Shown here: positions 43,786 to 52,566 of the stretch, one piece after another | How positions within the stretch are numbered: position 1 is the first letter of the stretch | How the letters are laid out: every line of letters starts with the position of its first letter | NCBI GenBank assembly: GCA_964502005.1 | Contig: CAZCUX010000026.1 | Span: forward strand, 1 to 64,000 | Direction of reading: 5' to 3' | From: CAJWOS01 sp964502005 | GTDB lineage: Bacteria; Myxococcota_A; UBA796; UBA2385 | Length of the DNA stretch: 64,000 nt | The notes under the pieces: model-generated | What the model was told of the DNA's origin: nothing | The model's database searches: none | Seen by the model: only the letters and a program-made list of their open reading frames with translations | Made by a program: the position numbers and the translations under genes

Positions 43786-45081
43786 TTATTCTTGGTAGCC
43801 AAGAGCCTCTAATTGCGCCTGGGTCTCCGTAGAGAGAGGAATTCTTCCCGCTTTGTTCGCATCTTTGGGGACATGTGCGCGGAGGGATTCCATTTGAGAC
43901 ATATCCGCCGGGTTGGCGGGCAGGGGGATGCGCTCTTGCGGGTCGTTTGTGAGGTCAAAACGTGCAGGTCCGGGGTCCGCGATGCGCGTGTCCCAAATGG
44001 TCTTGGTGCGCCCTTCATCGGTCAGGAGAGCGACCCTTCCTTCTCTCTGGGCGACCAATGCGGACGGCACCTCGACGCGAACCGGCCACGTTGCAGGGAT
44101 GCCCAGTCCGCGGCAGACGAGGTCGGGAACCGCAGCGTTAGAGAGCATCGACGGCAGTGCTTCTTCGGCTGCGTAAGGATGGTCCACGACAAGAGGGACA
44201 TGGGTGAGGGGCTCCCACAGCCACCAGCCATGGCCTACTTGGTCGTGCTCCCCGAGCATTTCGCCGTGGTCAGACGTCACCACGACCAGCGTGCTCGCGC
44301 GGTGCGGACCCAATGCGAGGAGGATGCTTTCGACGATGCTGTCGGTGTCTTCGAGGGCGGCGTGGTAGGCCTTTCGGTACGCGTCCCGCACGCCCGGCTC
44401 GGTATTTCGCTTCGCGGCGCCGACGGTAAAGCCCATCTTTTCGTCGACCCAGCGCGAATCGAGGTCCCAGCGGGCGGCTGCTTCGGGGGATGGTCGCAGC
44501 GGAGAATGGGGGCCGAGGACGTGAAGATAGGCGAAATGCCGCTCGCTTGGGTCCGCCCAGTGCTTTCGAACGTGGTTGCCAAAGACGGTCGCAATATGCG
44601 TGTCGCTGGTTCGTTTCCAGGTATCGAAGCCGCGGTCGAAGCCAAGGGGCTCCGATAAGTATGGGTTTGCGTAGAGACCTGTGGTCGAAAATCCCGCATT
44701 GCGGAGGACTTCGGGCAAGCGCGGCAGGTCGGGCAGGGGCGGGTATTGGCCGAGGCGTGCGGCAGGTTCATCCCAGCCGTGCCCCAATACGGTGTTGCCT
44801 GTCAACAAAGAAACCACCGAAGGGACAGTCCAAGTGCCGCCTGACCATGCGCGCGGGACGCTGGCCCCGGAAGCCGCGAGCTGGTCGATGTGCGGCGTGC
44901 GCGCCGCCTGCAACGCGTCGGCGCGGGTGGTATCGAGCACGATGACGATTGCATTGCGCGCGGGGTCGGTTCCTGCGGGGGGCCAAACCAAAGCAGGCGC
45001 AGGAGGGGCATCTTCGGTAGGGGCCCGCGTCGTTCCCGTGCAGGCATTCGCGAGGGCAATCATCAACAGCGCACGTTTCAC
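43786..45081 (-). CDS. Sulfatase-fold hydrolase without Cys/Ser nucleophile
   Basis: A 431-residue exported protein, probably a lipoprotein (MKRALLMIALANACTGTT). The alkaline-phosphatase/sulfatase fold is clear: IVIVLDTTRADAL (metal-binding Asp), VPSVVSLLTG, HFAYLHVLGPHSPLRPS and VVVTSDHGEMLGEHDQVGHG with the second metal site. The sulfatase signature C/S-x-P-x-R reads T-V-P-S-V. The residue converted to formylglycine in true sulfatases is therefore Thr, and the Arg is missing. It is more likely a Thr-nucleophile phosphotransferase or phosphodiesterase, or inactive. It starts nine bases after the FG-GAP-like lipoprotein gene, so the two are co-transcribed. Confidence 0.8.
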   Translation of the reverse strand: MKRALLMIALANACTGTTRAPTEDAPPAPALVWPPAGTDPARNAIVIVLDTTRADALQAARTPHIDQLAASGASVPRAWSGGTWTVPSVVSLLTGNTVLGHGWDEPAARLGQYPPLPDLPRLPEVLRNAGFSTTGLYANPYLSEPLGFDRGFDTWKRTSDTHIATVFGNHVRKHWADPSERHFAYLHVLGPHSPLRPSPEAAARWDLDSRWVDEKMGFTVGAAKRNTEPGVRDAYRKAYHAALEDTDSIVESILLALGPHRASTLVVVTSDHGEMLGEHDQVGHGWWLWEPLTHVPLVVDHPYAAEEALPSMLSNAAVPDLVCRGLGIPATWPVRVEVPSALVAQREGRVALLTDEGRTKTIWDTRIADPGPARFDLTNDPQERIPLPANPADMSQMESLRAHVPKDANKAGRIPLSTETQAQLEALGYQE

Positions 45082-45090
45082 AGGACGACC

Positions 45091-46122
45091 TCAGTGCTTT
45101 TCGGACGAAAGAGAGACGGTGCGGGTCCAGCCATTGGGACCAGACGCAGCCACGCGGAACGCGCTGCCCTCGCGCGCGACGGCGATATCGGAAAGTTCGG
45201 TCGCGGGACCAAGGAGATAGGGCGCCCAGCCGAGGGCGTCACGCGCGAACAGCACCACGCGATGGCTGCCGAGTACGACCAAGGCCGCATCCTCTCCGCT
45301 TCCTATCACCTGAATGTCGAGAGCTGCGTAGCTATCGGGCACCCACCCGATGACGCGGGCTGTCTCGAACGCGGGGCCCTTGTAAAGAACCACACGGGCG
45401 TCTGCTTCTTTTCCGTAAGCGAAGTGCCAGCCATCTCCGGCGACGATGTCTTCGTCCCCATCGCCATCAAGGTCTGCAACCGCGAGGGCGCGAACCCCCC
45501 GCAAGCCTGGCAGCACGCGGTCGGGACCATCGCCCACAATTCGGAGGTCGCCGTGACTGCGAGGCTCTTCACCGTACACGCGACCGACGACCACACGCCC
45601 ATCTTGGAGGGGCGCTTGGCGCTGACCCATGTGGACCTTTGTGCGCCAGTCCGGGGAGTCTTCGGTCAACCAGCCGCCGGAGACTGCCTTGCTGTCCGCA
45701 TAGACCGCTATCCATGTCTTTTCATTCACGAAACGCAAGTCTGTTGTCTGGTCGCGGTCACCATCGCGTCGCCAAATCTCACGTTCGTTGTCGGCACGAA
45801 CTTCCGTGAGCGTGACCGCGGCGCTTCGGTTCAGGCGGCCTTCACCGGTGGCTATGAGCAAGGAGTCCCCCGACCCGCTCGGCCGTCGAACGGCCGCCTG
45901 CCAGTCGCCGGGGAGCTCCACGCTCCGATGGCCGAGGTCGAGTTGACCGTTCACCACCGTCACAATCGCGTCGGAGCCGTCACCGTCAAAATCGACTGCC
46001 GCGACATGATCGGCGCGCAACGGGTTTGGGGGCGCAAGAGTCCACAACTTTCGGGGCGTCGTTGTGGACGTGCAGCCAATGGACATGGCGGCGAAGCAAT
46101 ATGAGAGACGGGAAGTGGTCAT
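45091..46122 (-). CDS. FG-GAP/VCBS-like repeat lipoprotein
   Basis: A 343-residue lipoprotein (MTTSRLSYCFAAMSIGC, lipobox SIG-C). Integrin-like propeller repeats contain calcium loops of the D-x-D-G-D type: AAVDFDGDGSDAIVTVV and LAVADLDGDGDEDIVAGDG, with weaker blades between. Such propellers bind ligands or stabilise surface complexes. ATG at 46122 is preferred over a TTG three codons upstream. It precedes the sulfatase-fold gene in the same unit and is divergent from the biotin carboxylase gene. Confidence 0.75.
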   Translation of the reverse strand: MTTSRLSYCFAAMSIGCTSTTTPRKLWTLAPPNPLRADHVAAVDFDGDGSDAIVTVVNGQLDLGHRSVELPGDWQAAVRRPSGSGDSLLIATGEGRLNRSAAVTLTEVRADNEREIWRRDGDRDQTTDLRFVNEKTWIAVYADSKAVSGGWLTEDSPDWRTKVHMGQRQAPLQDGRVVVGRVYGEEPRSHGDLRIVGDGPDRVLPGLRGVRALAVADLDGDGDEDIVAGDGWHFAYGKEADARVVLYKGPAFETARVIGWVPDSYAALDIQVIGSGEDAALVVLGSHRVVLFARDALGWAPYLLGPATELSDIAVAREGSAFRVAASGPNGWTRTVSLSSEKH

Positions 46123-46239
46123 GGCGAACAAGGGTAGCCTGTCTGTGCCCGTTCACCCAACCCAAAGGCGCGCAACGGGGTATCAGGGTAGCCCACGCGA
46201 ATCCCGCCCGGTGGCGGGTGATGCACGGAGGAAGTCCCG

Positions 46240-47580
46240 ATGTTCAGACGGCTGCTCGTGGCGAACCGCGGAGAGGTCGCCGCTCGAATCCTGCGTACTG
46301 CTCGCCGTCTCGGCATTGAGGTCGTCGCGGTGGCTACGCCGCCCGACAGGGCCCTCGCGTTTTTGTCCGAAGCAGATGAAGTGGCGGAGCTCGAAAACGC
46401 CCGTTCGTATTTGGATGCGAGCGCGTTGCTGGATGTTGCGCAGCGGTATCGATGTTCTGCAGTCCATCCGGGTTGGGGATTTTTGGCCGAAAACCCCACG
46501 TTTGCAGCGCGTTGCGAGGCTGCCCGCATCACATTCGTGGGGCCGCGCCCGGTGTCGATGCGGCAAATGGCCGACAAGGCGCAAGCACGAGCCACCATGA
46601 CGGCCCTCGGCCTCCAGCCCGTGCCGGGCACCGGAGTGCTGCGGAACGCGGCTGCGGCCATCGAAGCCACCGCGCAGATGGGGCCTCCCGTGCTGCTGAA
46701 GGCGCTTGCGGGCGGAGGGGGCCGCGGCATGCGCCGTGTGTTCGCTGTCGAAGAGGCGGGCGCGGCGTTTGCAGAAGCAAGTGCCGAGGCGGCAGGCGCG
46801 TTTGGCGACGGTCGGATGTATATGGAGAAGCTCATCGTGCGGGGTCGGCACATTGAGTTTCAGGTGATGGGCGATGGACAGGGCGATGTCCGGGTGCTTG
46901 GCGCCCGAGAATGTTCTGTGCAGCGTCGTCACCAGAAGCTGATTGAAGAGACGCCTGCGCCCGGCGTAGACGCGGACCTCCTGGCGTCAACAGCCGAAAA
47001 GGTACGACAAGCCTGCGCGGCGCTGCGCTACCGTGGTGCAGGCACCGTCGAGATGCTCCTCGACGCAGACACCGAGCAGTTGTGGTTTATGGAGATGAAC
47101 ACACGCTTGCAGGTGGAGCACACCGTGACCGAGGCCGTCACCGGCGTCGACTTGGTGGAATGGCAGCTCCGGGTTGCCGCGAACCAAGGCTTGGGCAATT
47201 TGCCGCCCGTGCAGACCTGTGGTCACGCGATTGAGTGCCGTATCAACGCAGAGTCTGTCGCAGACGGCTTTCGACCCACCCCAGGGGTATTGGAGCGGCT
47301 CTCGTTGCCGAGCGGGGAGGGGATTCGTGTTGACACGCATCTCCGACAAGGGGACCGCATCAGTCCCCACTATGACTCGATGTTTGCGAAGATTATCGCG
47401 TCCGGTGCAGACCGCGACGAAGCGCGGCGACGTATGGCAGATGCCCTCGAACAGCTCGTCGTCGAGGGCGTCCCCACCACTGCACGCCTTCATCGGGCGA
47501 TTCTCGACCACGCAGACTTTGCTTCGGGTCGTTACGATACTCGTTTCTTGGACCGCGAGCTGGAGGGCCTTCTCGCATGA
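46240..47580 (+). CDS. Biotin carboxylase subunit of an acyl-CoA carboxylase
   Basis: A 446-residue ATP-grasp enzyme. It has MFRRLLVANRGEVAARILRT, YLDASALLDVAQRYRCSAVH, the Gly-rich ALAGGGGRGMRRV, MEKLIVRGRHIEFQVMGDG, CSVQRRHQKLIEE and the metal/biotin-site EMNTRLQVEHTVTE, all in AccC order. It carboxylates the biotin carried by the fused protein at 47577, whose ATG overlaps its stop (ATGA). The length is AccC-like, without a fused carrier. The carboxylase substrate is set by the partner and is not known. Confidence 0.92.
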   Translation: MFRRLLVANRGEVAARILRTARRLGIEVVAVATPPDRALAFLSEADEVAELENARSYLDASALLDVAQRYRCSAVHPGWGFLAENPTFAARCEAARITFVGPRPVSMRQMADKAQARATMTALGLQPVPGTGVLRNAAAAIEATAQMGPPVLLKALAGGGGRGMRRVFAVEEAGAAFAEASAEAAGAFGDGRMYMEKLIVRGRHIEFQVMGDGQGDVRVLGARECSVQRRHQKLIEETPAPGVDADLLASTAEKVRQACAALRYRGAGTVEMLLDADTEQLWFMEMNTRLQVEHTVTEAVTGVDLVEWQLRVAANQGLGNLPPVQTCGHAIECRINAESVADGFRPTPGVLERLSLPSGEGIRVDTHLRQGDRISPHYDSMFAKIIASGADRDEARRRMADALEQLVVEGVPTTARLHRAILDHADFASGRYDTRFLDRELEGLLA

Positions 47581-49619
47581 AAGTGAACCTCGACCTCATT
47601 GGGCAAGGCCTTCGCGACGCCGACAGTCGGGAAGCCGAACAACGCCGCGTTCATTTGATGGCCCGCGAAGCGTCGCTCGACGAAAAGCGCTCGGTAGTTC
47701 GCCATGGTTGGGGGCCCGAAAAGGTCCACCGCAAGGGTAAACGCACCACCTGGGAACGTATCGCGCAACTGGTAGATGAAGGGACCACCCCTCTCACCGT
47801 CGGTACACTTGTCAACTGGGGACGCGACTTTCCGGGTTCGGCGCAGCAGGCTCCGGGCGCGGGCGTCGTTACGGCGTTTTGCCAGGTTCATGGCCGTTGG
47901 GTCATGGTCATCGCCAATGACAACACGGTCGCGAGTGGCGCTTGGTGGCCGTTGTCGCCGGAGAAGATTGAGCGCGCGCAGTCGATGGCGCTCAAGCTGC
48001 GGGTTCCGGTGGTCTACCTCGTGGACTGCTCGGGCCTCTTCTTGCCGGAACAAGCCCGTTCGTTCCCCGGTCGAACGGGGGCAGGCCACATCTTCGCGAT
48101 GAACAGTCGCTTGTCGGCGGCGGGAGTGCCCCAAATCGCAGGCGTGTTCGGAGATTGCATCGCGGGTGGCGGGTACATGCCCATCATCAGCGACCGCGTG
48201 TATATGACCGAGGCTGCGTATATGGTCATTGCAGGCGCGGCGCTGATTCAGGGCGCCAAGAGCCTCAAGTTGACCAGCCTCGATATTGGCGGCCCCGAAG
48301 TCCACGTTCACCAGTCTGCGTGCGCGGACGTCCGTGTCCCCGACGACGACACCTGCGTCGCTGCATTGCGGGCGGAGGTGGCGCGCTTGCCATCTCCGGC
48401 GATTGCGTTTTACCAGCACGGAAGTGAAGCGGAGGAGCCGCTCCTGGCGCCTGCGGAGCTTCCGGCGCTCCTTCCCACCGACCACCGCCACGTCTACGAC
48501 ATTCGCGATGTCGTGGGACGATTGGTGGACGGCTCGCTGTTTCATGAGTTTCTGCCCCACACCGGGCGCGAAGTCCTCACGGGCGTCGCCCGCGTGGGTG
48601 GCTTGTGGATGGGCTTTGCGGCCAATGTCCTCGAACCGATGCCGCGCCCCGACGGCAAAGGCCGCCGTCCCGGAGGAATCCTCTACAAAGAAGGAATCGC
48701 GAAGCTGGCGGCCTTCTCGCGCGCGTGCAACGACGATGGCATTCCGCTCGTTTGGCTGCAAGACATCGCTGGTTTCGATATTGGCGTCGAAGCGGAGGCG
48801 CTCGGTCTCTTGGGCTATGGGAGCAGCCTGATTTACTCGAACAGCACGAACAGCGCGCCGATGTTTACGGTGCTGTTGCGCAAGGCATCGGGCGCTGGCT
48901 ACTACGCCATGGCGGGGCTTCCGTATGAACCGGTGGTCCAGCTTTCGACGACGCTCGCGCGCCAAGCCGTGATGGAAGGCCGCACCTTGGCGATTGCGGC
49001 GTTCAATACCAAGCTCGACAACAACTTCGAAATTGACGCGCGCTTCTCGGAAGACGAACGTGCAGCAATCGACGCTGGCATGAAAAAGACGGCAGCGCGC
49101 ATCGAAGCGGACATGGACCCTGTCGATGCCGCATCGCGAATGGACACTGATGAGGTCATTCGCTTCGATGAACTGCGCCCCTGGCTCGTTGCGATGGCGG
49201 AGATGTCCTACCAGGCCATCGGCGTTCGACGCATCAAGAACCCGCGTATTTGGAGTATTCACGACCTTGAAGTGCTGGCGTCCGGTCTCGCTCCTACGGC
49301 GGCGGCGGCGGTCACCTCGGCGGTAGCGCCTGTCGACGCTCCCGCGGACGTCGCGGGTGCAGCACCGCTGCGTGCGCCGATGGAAGGCGCATTCTGGACA
49401 CGGCCGGGTCCCAATGAATCGCCATTCATTTTGCCGGGGGCAGCGGTTCAAGTAGGCGATGTCGTCGGGTTGATTGAGGTGATGAAGACATTTACGCCCG
49501 TTCGTGCCACCCAAGCCGGAACTCTCGTTCGGTGGCGCCTTTCCGACGGCGACCCCGTAAGCCCCGACGAAGTGCTCGGTTGGTTGTCCACGAATGGAAC
49601 AAACGCGGCCGACGAATGA
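47577..49619 (+). CDS. Carboxyltransferase fused to a biotin carrier domain
   Basis: A 680-residue protein. The carboxyltransferase halves show the crotonase-type binding sites: VVYLVDCSGLFLPEQARSFP, GVFGDCIAGGGYMPIISDRV, PLVWLQDIAGFDIGVEAEAL and SGAGYYAMAGL. After an Ala/Pro linker (about 575-600) a biotinyl domain follows (PMEGAFWTRPGPNESPFILP, then VGLIEVMKTFTPVRA) with the biotin Lys at about 634 in EVMKT instead of the usual EAMKM. The fusion puts transferase and carrier in one chain, served by the separate biotin carboxylase upstream (ATGA overlap). The CT part resembles GcdA/propionyl-CoA-type transferases; substrate uncertain. A copy of the 18-base repeat lies inside the coding sequence at 49415. 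Confidence 0.88.
   Translation: MKVNLDLIGQGLRDADSREAEQRRVHLMAREASLDEKRSVVRHGWGPEKVHRKGKRTTWERIAQLVDEGTTPLTVGTLVNWGRDFPGSAQQAPGAGVVTAFCQVHGRWVMVIANDNTVASGAWWPLSPEKIERAQSMALKLRVPVVYLVDCSGLFLPEQARSFPGRTGAGHIFAMNSRLSAAGVPQIAGVFGDCIAGGGYMPIISDRVYMTEAAYMVIAGAALIQGAKSLKLTSLDIGGPEVHVHQSACADVRVPDDDTCVAALRAEVARLPSPAIAFYQHGSEAEEPLLAPAELPALLPTDHRHVYDIRDVVGRLVDGSLFHEFLPHTGREVLTGVARVGGLWMGFAANVLEPMPRPDGKGRRPGGILYKEGIAKLAAFSRACNDDGIPLVWLQDIAGFDIGVEAEALGLLGYGSSLIYSNSTNSAPMFTVLLRKASGAGYYAMAGLPYEPVVQLSTTLARQAVMEGRTLAIAAFNTKLDNNFEIDARFSEDERAAIDAGMKKTAARIEADMDPVDAASRMDTDEVIRFDELRPWLVAMAEMSYQAIGVRRIKNPRIWSIHDLEVLASGLAPTAAAAVTSAVAPVDAPADVAGAAPLRAPMEGAFWTRPGPNESPFILPGAAVQVGDVVGLIEVMKTFTPVRATQAGTLVRWRLSDGDPVSPDEVLGWLSTNGTNAADE
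49415..49431 (+). repeat. 18-base repeated element, copy inside coding sequence
   Basis: TGAATCGCCATTCATTT within the biotin-carrier part of the carboxyltransferase gene (codons for NESPF). Seventeen bases are identical to the copy at 11746-11763. Confidence 0.6.
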
Positions 49620-49660
49620 CATCGCGTTCTGTGGCAAAATGACCTGTACTGGGTTGGTTT

Positions 49661-49690
49661 CGCGAGGGAAACAAGAGTGTGACCCTCGCG
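49661..49690. other. 8-bp hairpin between the carboxylase and TPR/PEGA genes
   Basis: CGCGAGGG (49661-49668) pairs with CCCTCGCG (49683-49690) around a 14-base loop. No U-run follows, so it may be a weak terminator or a leader structure of the gene at 49750. Confidence 0.4.
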
Positions 49691-49715
49691 GGAGCCTGTC
49701 CGTTGGCATTACATG

Positions 49716-49724
49716 TGCTACGCT
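49716..49724 (+). promoter_or_regulatory. Possible extended -10 promoter element
   Basis: TGC-TACGCT, 26 bases before the GTG at 49750. CTGTCC lies 17 bases upstream but is a poor -35 box. Confidence 0.3.
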
Positions 49725-49749
49725 TAGGTTCGTCTTTTCTGGAGGCCCG

Positions 49750-50751
49750 GTGTCTGGCTTCAATTTGATCCGTTCGGTATCCGCGCGCATTCTGCGCTCC
49801 GCTGTCTTGTTCGGCGTAGCCGGTGTGTTCACCGTTTGGGTGGGCGGCTCGGATGCGATGGCCGCCGACTGCGCGCGGACCTACACCAAGCAAGAACTGA
49901 GCCGCGACATCGGTACTCTGAACAACGCCCTCCGAAACCAGGATGAAGCGGCGTTTCGCGACACCGGCGGTCGAATGGCGCAGCAAATCGCCTGTGTCCG
50001 CGACGACCTCAACACCATCGTTTTTGCGACCGCCTACCGCCACATTGGCGCGTATTACTACATGACGGGCGACTTTGAGCAGTCGAAGCGCTGGTTCAAG
50101 ACCGCGCTCGAGCTTGAGCCCACATTCGAATACGGTGCCGGCGACCTCGCGATGGACCACCCATTGCGCCGCGCGTTTGATGCACAGCGCCCCGCCGCAA
50201 GCGACGCTCCCGTGGCCCTGGAAGGGCGTGAGCTGGCCGTTCCTGCGGGTGCAAAGCTCAAGCTCGACGGCAAGCGGCTGACCGAAGCGGCAGCGACCCT
50301 TGACCGTCCCCACTTGTTGCTCGTTGTGGGCGAAGATGCGCAAGTGCGACAGGTCATCGTGATTGAAGGCAACGCCATTCCCGAGCAGTTCTTGCAGAGT
50401 GGCGCGGCCCCCGTTGCGGCTGCCACCACCAAAAAGCCCACCAACACGCCCAATCCGGATGACCCTTACGCAGAGGTCAAGGTGGCGCGCGTGCGGCCCC
50501 CAGCAAAGACACCCTTGATGCTCTCCGGCGGCGTGCTGGCCCTTGCCGGTGGTGCGATTTACGCCACCTCGTTTTCGACCCGCGCCAAGTTTGATGCCGC
50601 TACGACCACGGCCGACCTCGACCGTTATCGTCGCCTCACCAATACCTTGGTGGTATCCGCAGGCGCCACGGTCGCGCTGGGCCTTGGCGTTGAATACGTC
50701 GGCATTATTATCTCCGATGAGCCGGGCTTGGCCATTCGGGGACGATTCTGA
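49750..50751 (+). CDS. Secreted TPR/PEGA-like membrane protein
   Basis: A 333-residue protein, GTG start with GGAGG four bases upstream. Signal peptide SAVLFGVAGVFTVWVGG ends near AMAA-DC. Helical TPR-type repeats follow (QELSRDIGTLNNALRNQDEA, YRHIGAYYYMTGDFEQSKRW). Then comes a beta segment LAVPAGAKLKLDGKRL of PEGA style, an Ala/Pro linker, and two hydrophobic helices (LMLSGGVLALAGGAIYATSF, TNTLVVSAGATVALGLGVEY). Its TGA overlaps the CTG that seems to start the pseudokinase gene. The pair mirrors the pseudokinase and TPR/PEGA protein at 22709 and 14797. Confidence 0.7.
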   Translation: MSGFNLIRSVSARILRSAVLFGVAGVFTVWVGGSDAMAADCARTYTKQELSRDIGTLNNALRNQDEAAFRDTGGRMAQQIACVRDDLNTIVFATAYRHIGAYYYMTGDFEQSKRWFKTALELEPTFEYGAGDLAMDHPLRRAFDAQRPAASDAPVALEGRELAVPAGAKLKLDGKRLTEAAATLDRPHLLLVVGEDAQVRQVIVIEGNAIPEQFLQSGAAPVAAATTKKPTNTPNPDDPYAEVKVARVRPPAKTPLMLSGGVLALAGGAIYATSFSTRAKFDAATTTADLDRYRRLTNTLVVSAGATVALGLGVEYVGIIISDEPGLAIRGRF

Positions 50752-52430
50752 GCTCGCAGCCTTCAGCGCGGGAGGCCACGAGCGCCGACGGTCAAGTTTG
50801 GCGTGACAATCGTGGTCGAACCTGGGTTGCGGTCGATGCCCAAGCCCAGCGCCTCCCCGACCGTACGGTACGGCAGGTCGCGAGCGGGACCCGCCGGGGG
50901 TACATCGAGTGGGCGGCCGGTGAGAGCACTGCCGCACAGGGGCTTTTTGAAGCGCGTCGCGCGCTGCTGGAGTCCTTGTCCCTCTCGAGTGGCCCGGTCG
51001 GCGTGCCCAAAGTGGAAGGAATGCTGCTCAACGGCGGTGGAATCGTCGTCGAGCAATCGGCAGCAGGCCTAGAGGCGTGGTGGCGCGAGCAGCTCTTGCG
51101 GCGAGACCGCGTGGCCGTGCTGCTTGAAACCCTCGCAGGCATCGCCCGCACGGCCGGGCGGCTGGTCGCTCCCGCCGCATCGGAAGGACTGGTTCCCGTT
51201 GTGCGCCCGCGCTCGTTGCGCTGGTCGGAGGCGGGAGCCTGGGTCGTCACGGAGTTTGCCCCGCAGGTCGAGCCTCCCAGTGCCCTTTTGGCAACAGATG
51301 TCGCCTCCGGGTTTGTGCCGCCCGAGTGCATCATGGGGGCAGTCGGTGGCCCTGCGGGCGCGCGGGTCTGCTGGGGCGTGGCGGCGACACTCGTGGGAAT
51401 GGCCCGCTGGTCACGTCTTACGCTCGATGGCTCTGTCGAAGACGCAATCGAGTCCAATGCAGGGCAGAGTCAACGAGGGCGGCAGTTTGCCGACGCATTC
51501 GCGCGCAGCGGCGGTGGCCGCGCAGAAGTGTCCACCTTGGTGCAAGGGCTCCCCGACCCCCACCGGGTGTTGGTTCCCGACCGCGATGCCGTCTTGACCT
51601 TCGTCGAAGAGCATGGCGGCAGCCGCGCGGTGGCCGTCGAGTTGCTCGGCTTGCTGGACGAAGCCCTCGACCTCGATCCCGACGGCCGACCCACTCCCTT
51701 GGCGGTCGCAGAGCGCCTCGAAAACCTGGCCCGCCAGATGCGAAGTGCTCACCGCACCGAAGCTGTCGCCGACACGCCCGCCCCCGTCACCGACGTCGCC
51801 ACGCGCCCGCCGGACGAAAAAAAGACAAAGCGTCGGGTGCAGGTGCGCACGTCGGGCGTTGACCCGTCGCTGGTCGCGCTCGAACGCGAGGTGGCCCACC
51901 TCAAAGACGAGCTCGCCGCCGCGCGCACGGAGCTTTTGCACCTCCAAGAAGACCTTCTGTCCCTCCACAACACTGTGTCGGGCAACCCATCGCCTCCCGA
52001 CCGCTTGCTGTTGGTGGTCGGGGTTGCGGTAGGCGCCTTGGTGGCGATGGCGGTAGGCGTCGCTGGCTTGTTTTTGCCCGTTTCGACGGGCGAGCCAGCG
52101 CCCATCATTATTCAAAACGAAGGCCCGCGGCTGCCCAGCGGTGCGTCCCCATTTCCCGCCGAGGATGCCACCGGATTGCCTGTGCCCTCCGGCCGCGTCG
52201 AGATTCGTGGCGGAACCTTGTCTCTGGAGGGCGCTGCGGGCGTGTTTGGGCCGGGGCGTGTGCCCGTCGGCACCTACGACATCTCCGTGAGTCCCATTGG
52301 GGGCAACACCGCCGTGTTTGCGGGCGTTGAAATCGGGCGCGACACCTTGGTCCAAGTGCAATGTACCGAAGGGGTCTGCCGGGTGGATGGTCTCCCGAGC
52401 GAAGCGCCGGCTGGCGAAGCGTCAGAATAG
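50748..52430 (+). CDS. Second membrane pseudokinase, apparent CTG start
   Basis: A kinase-like protein of about 560 residues. In-frame protein-like sequence (QVWRDNRGRTWVAVDAQAQR, VASGTRRGYIEWAAGEST) continues upstream of a TTG at 50976 to a stop at 50718 without any ATG, GTG or TTG. The only good start is CTG at 50748, which overlaps the previous TGA (CTGA) with GGGGA five bases upstream. Kinase landmarks are degenerate: no beta-3 Lys, VVRPRSLRWSEAGAWVVTEF at the catalytic loop and DFG position (EFA), and GFVPPE for APE. Then a coiled coil (about 373-410, LEREVAHLKDELAAARTELL), one membrane helix (about 418-445) and a PEGA-like external domain. Likely a signalling scaffold. Confidence 0.7.
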   Translation: MSSQPSAREATSADGQVWRDNRGRTWVAVDAQAQRLPDRTVRQVASGTRRGYIEWAAGESTAAQGLFEARRALLESLSLSSGPVGVPKVEGMLLNGGGIVVEQSAAGLEAWWREQLLRRDRVAVLLETLAGIARTAGRLVAPAASEGLVPVVRPRSLRWSEAGAWVVTEFAPQVEPPSALLATDVASGFVPPECIMGAVGGPAGARVCWGVAATLVGMARWSRLTLDGSVEDAIESNAGQSQRGRQFADAFARSGGGRAEVSTLVQGLPDPHRVLVPDRDAVLTFVEEHGGSRAVAVELLGLLDEALDLDPDGRPTPLAVAERLENLARQMRSAHRTEAVADTPAPVTDVATRPPDEKKTKRRVQVRTSGVDPSLVALEREVAHLKDELAAARTELLHLQEDLLSLHNTVSGNPSPPDRLLLVVGVAVGALVAMAVGVAGLFLPVSTGEPAPIIIQNEGPRLPSGASPFPAEDATGLPVPSGRVEIRGGTLSLEGAAGVFGPGRVPVGTYDISVSPIGGNTAVFAGVEIGRDTLVQVQCTEGVCRVDGLPSEAPAGEASE

Positions 52431-52566
52431 AGGTCTGCCGCGGTTTGTGGACGGCAACCCTCGACACCTATGTAGCCGCGGCCAACGCTTGCTTTCCCAC
52501 GAACGGCGTGCCCCCACTCCGGCGCGCGCTGGTCTCAGAAGAGCGCAACCGAGGGCGCTTACGCCC

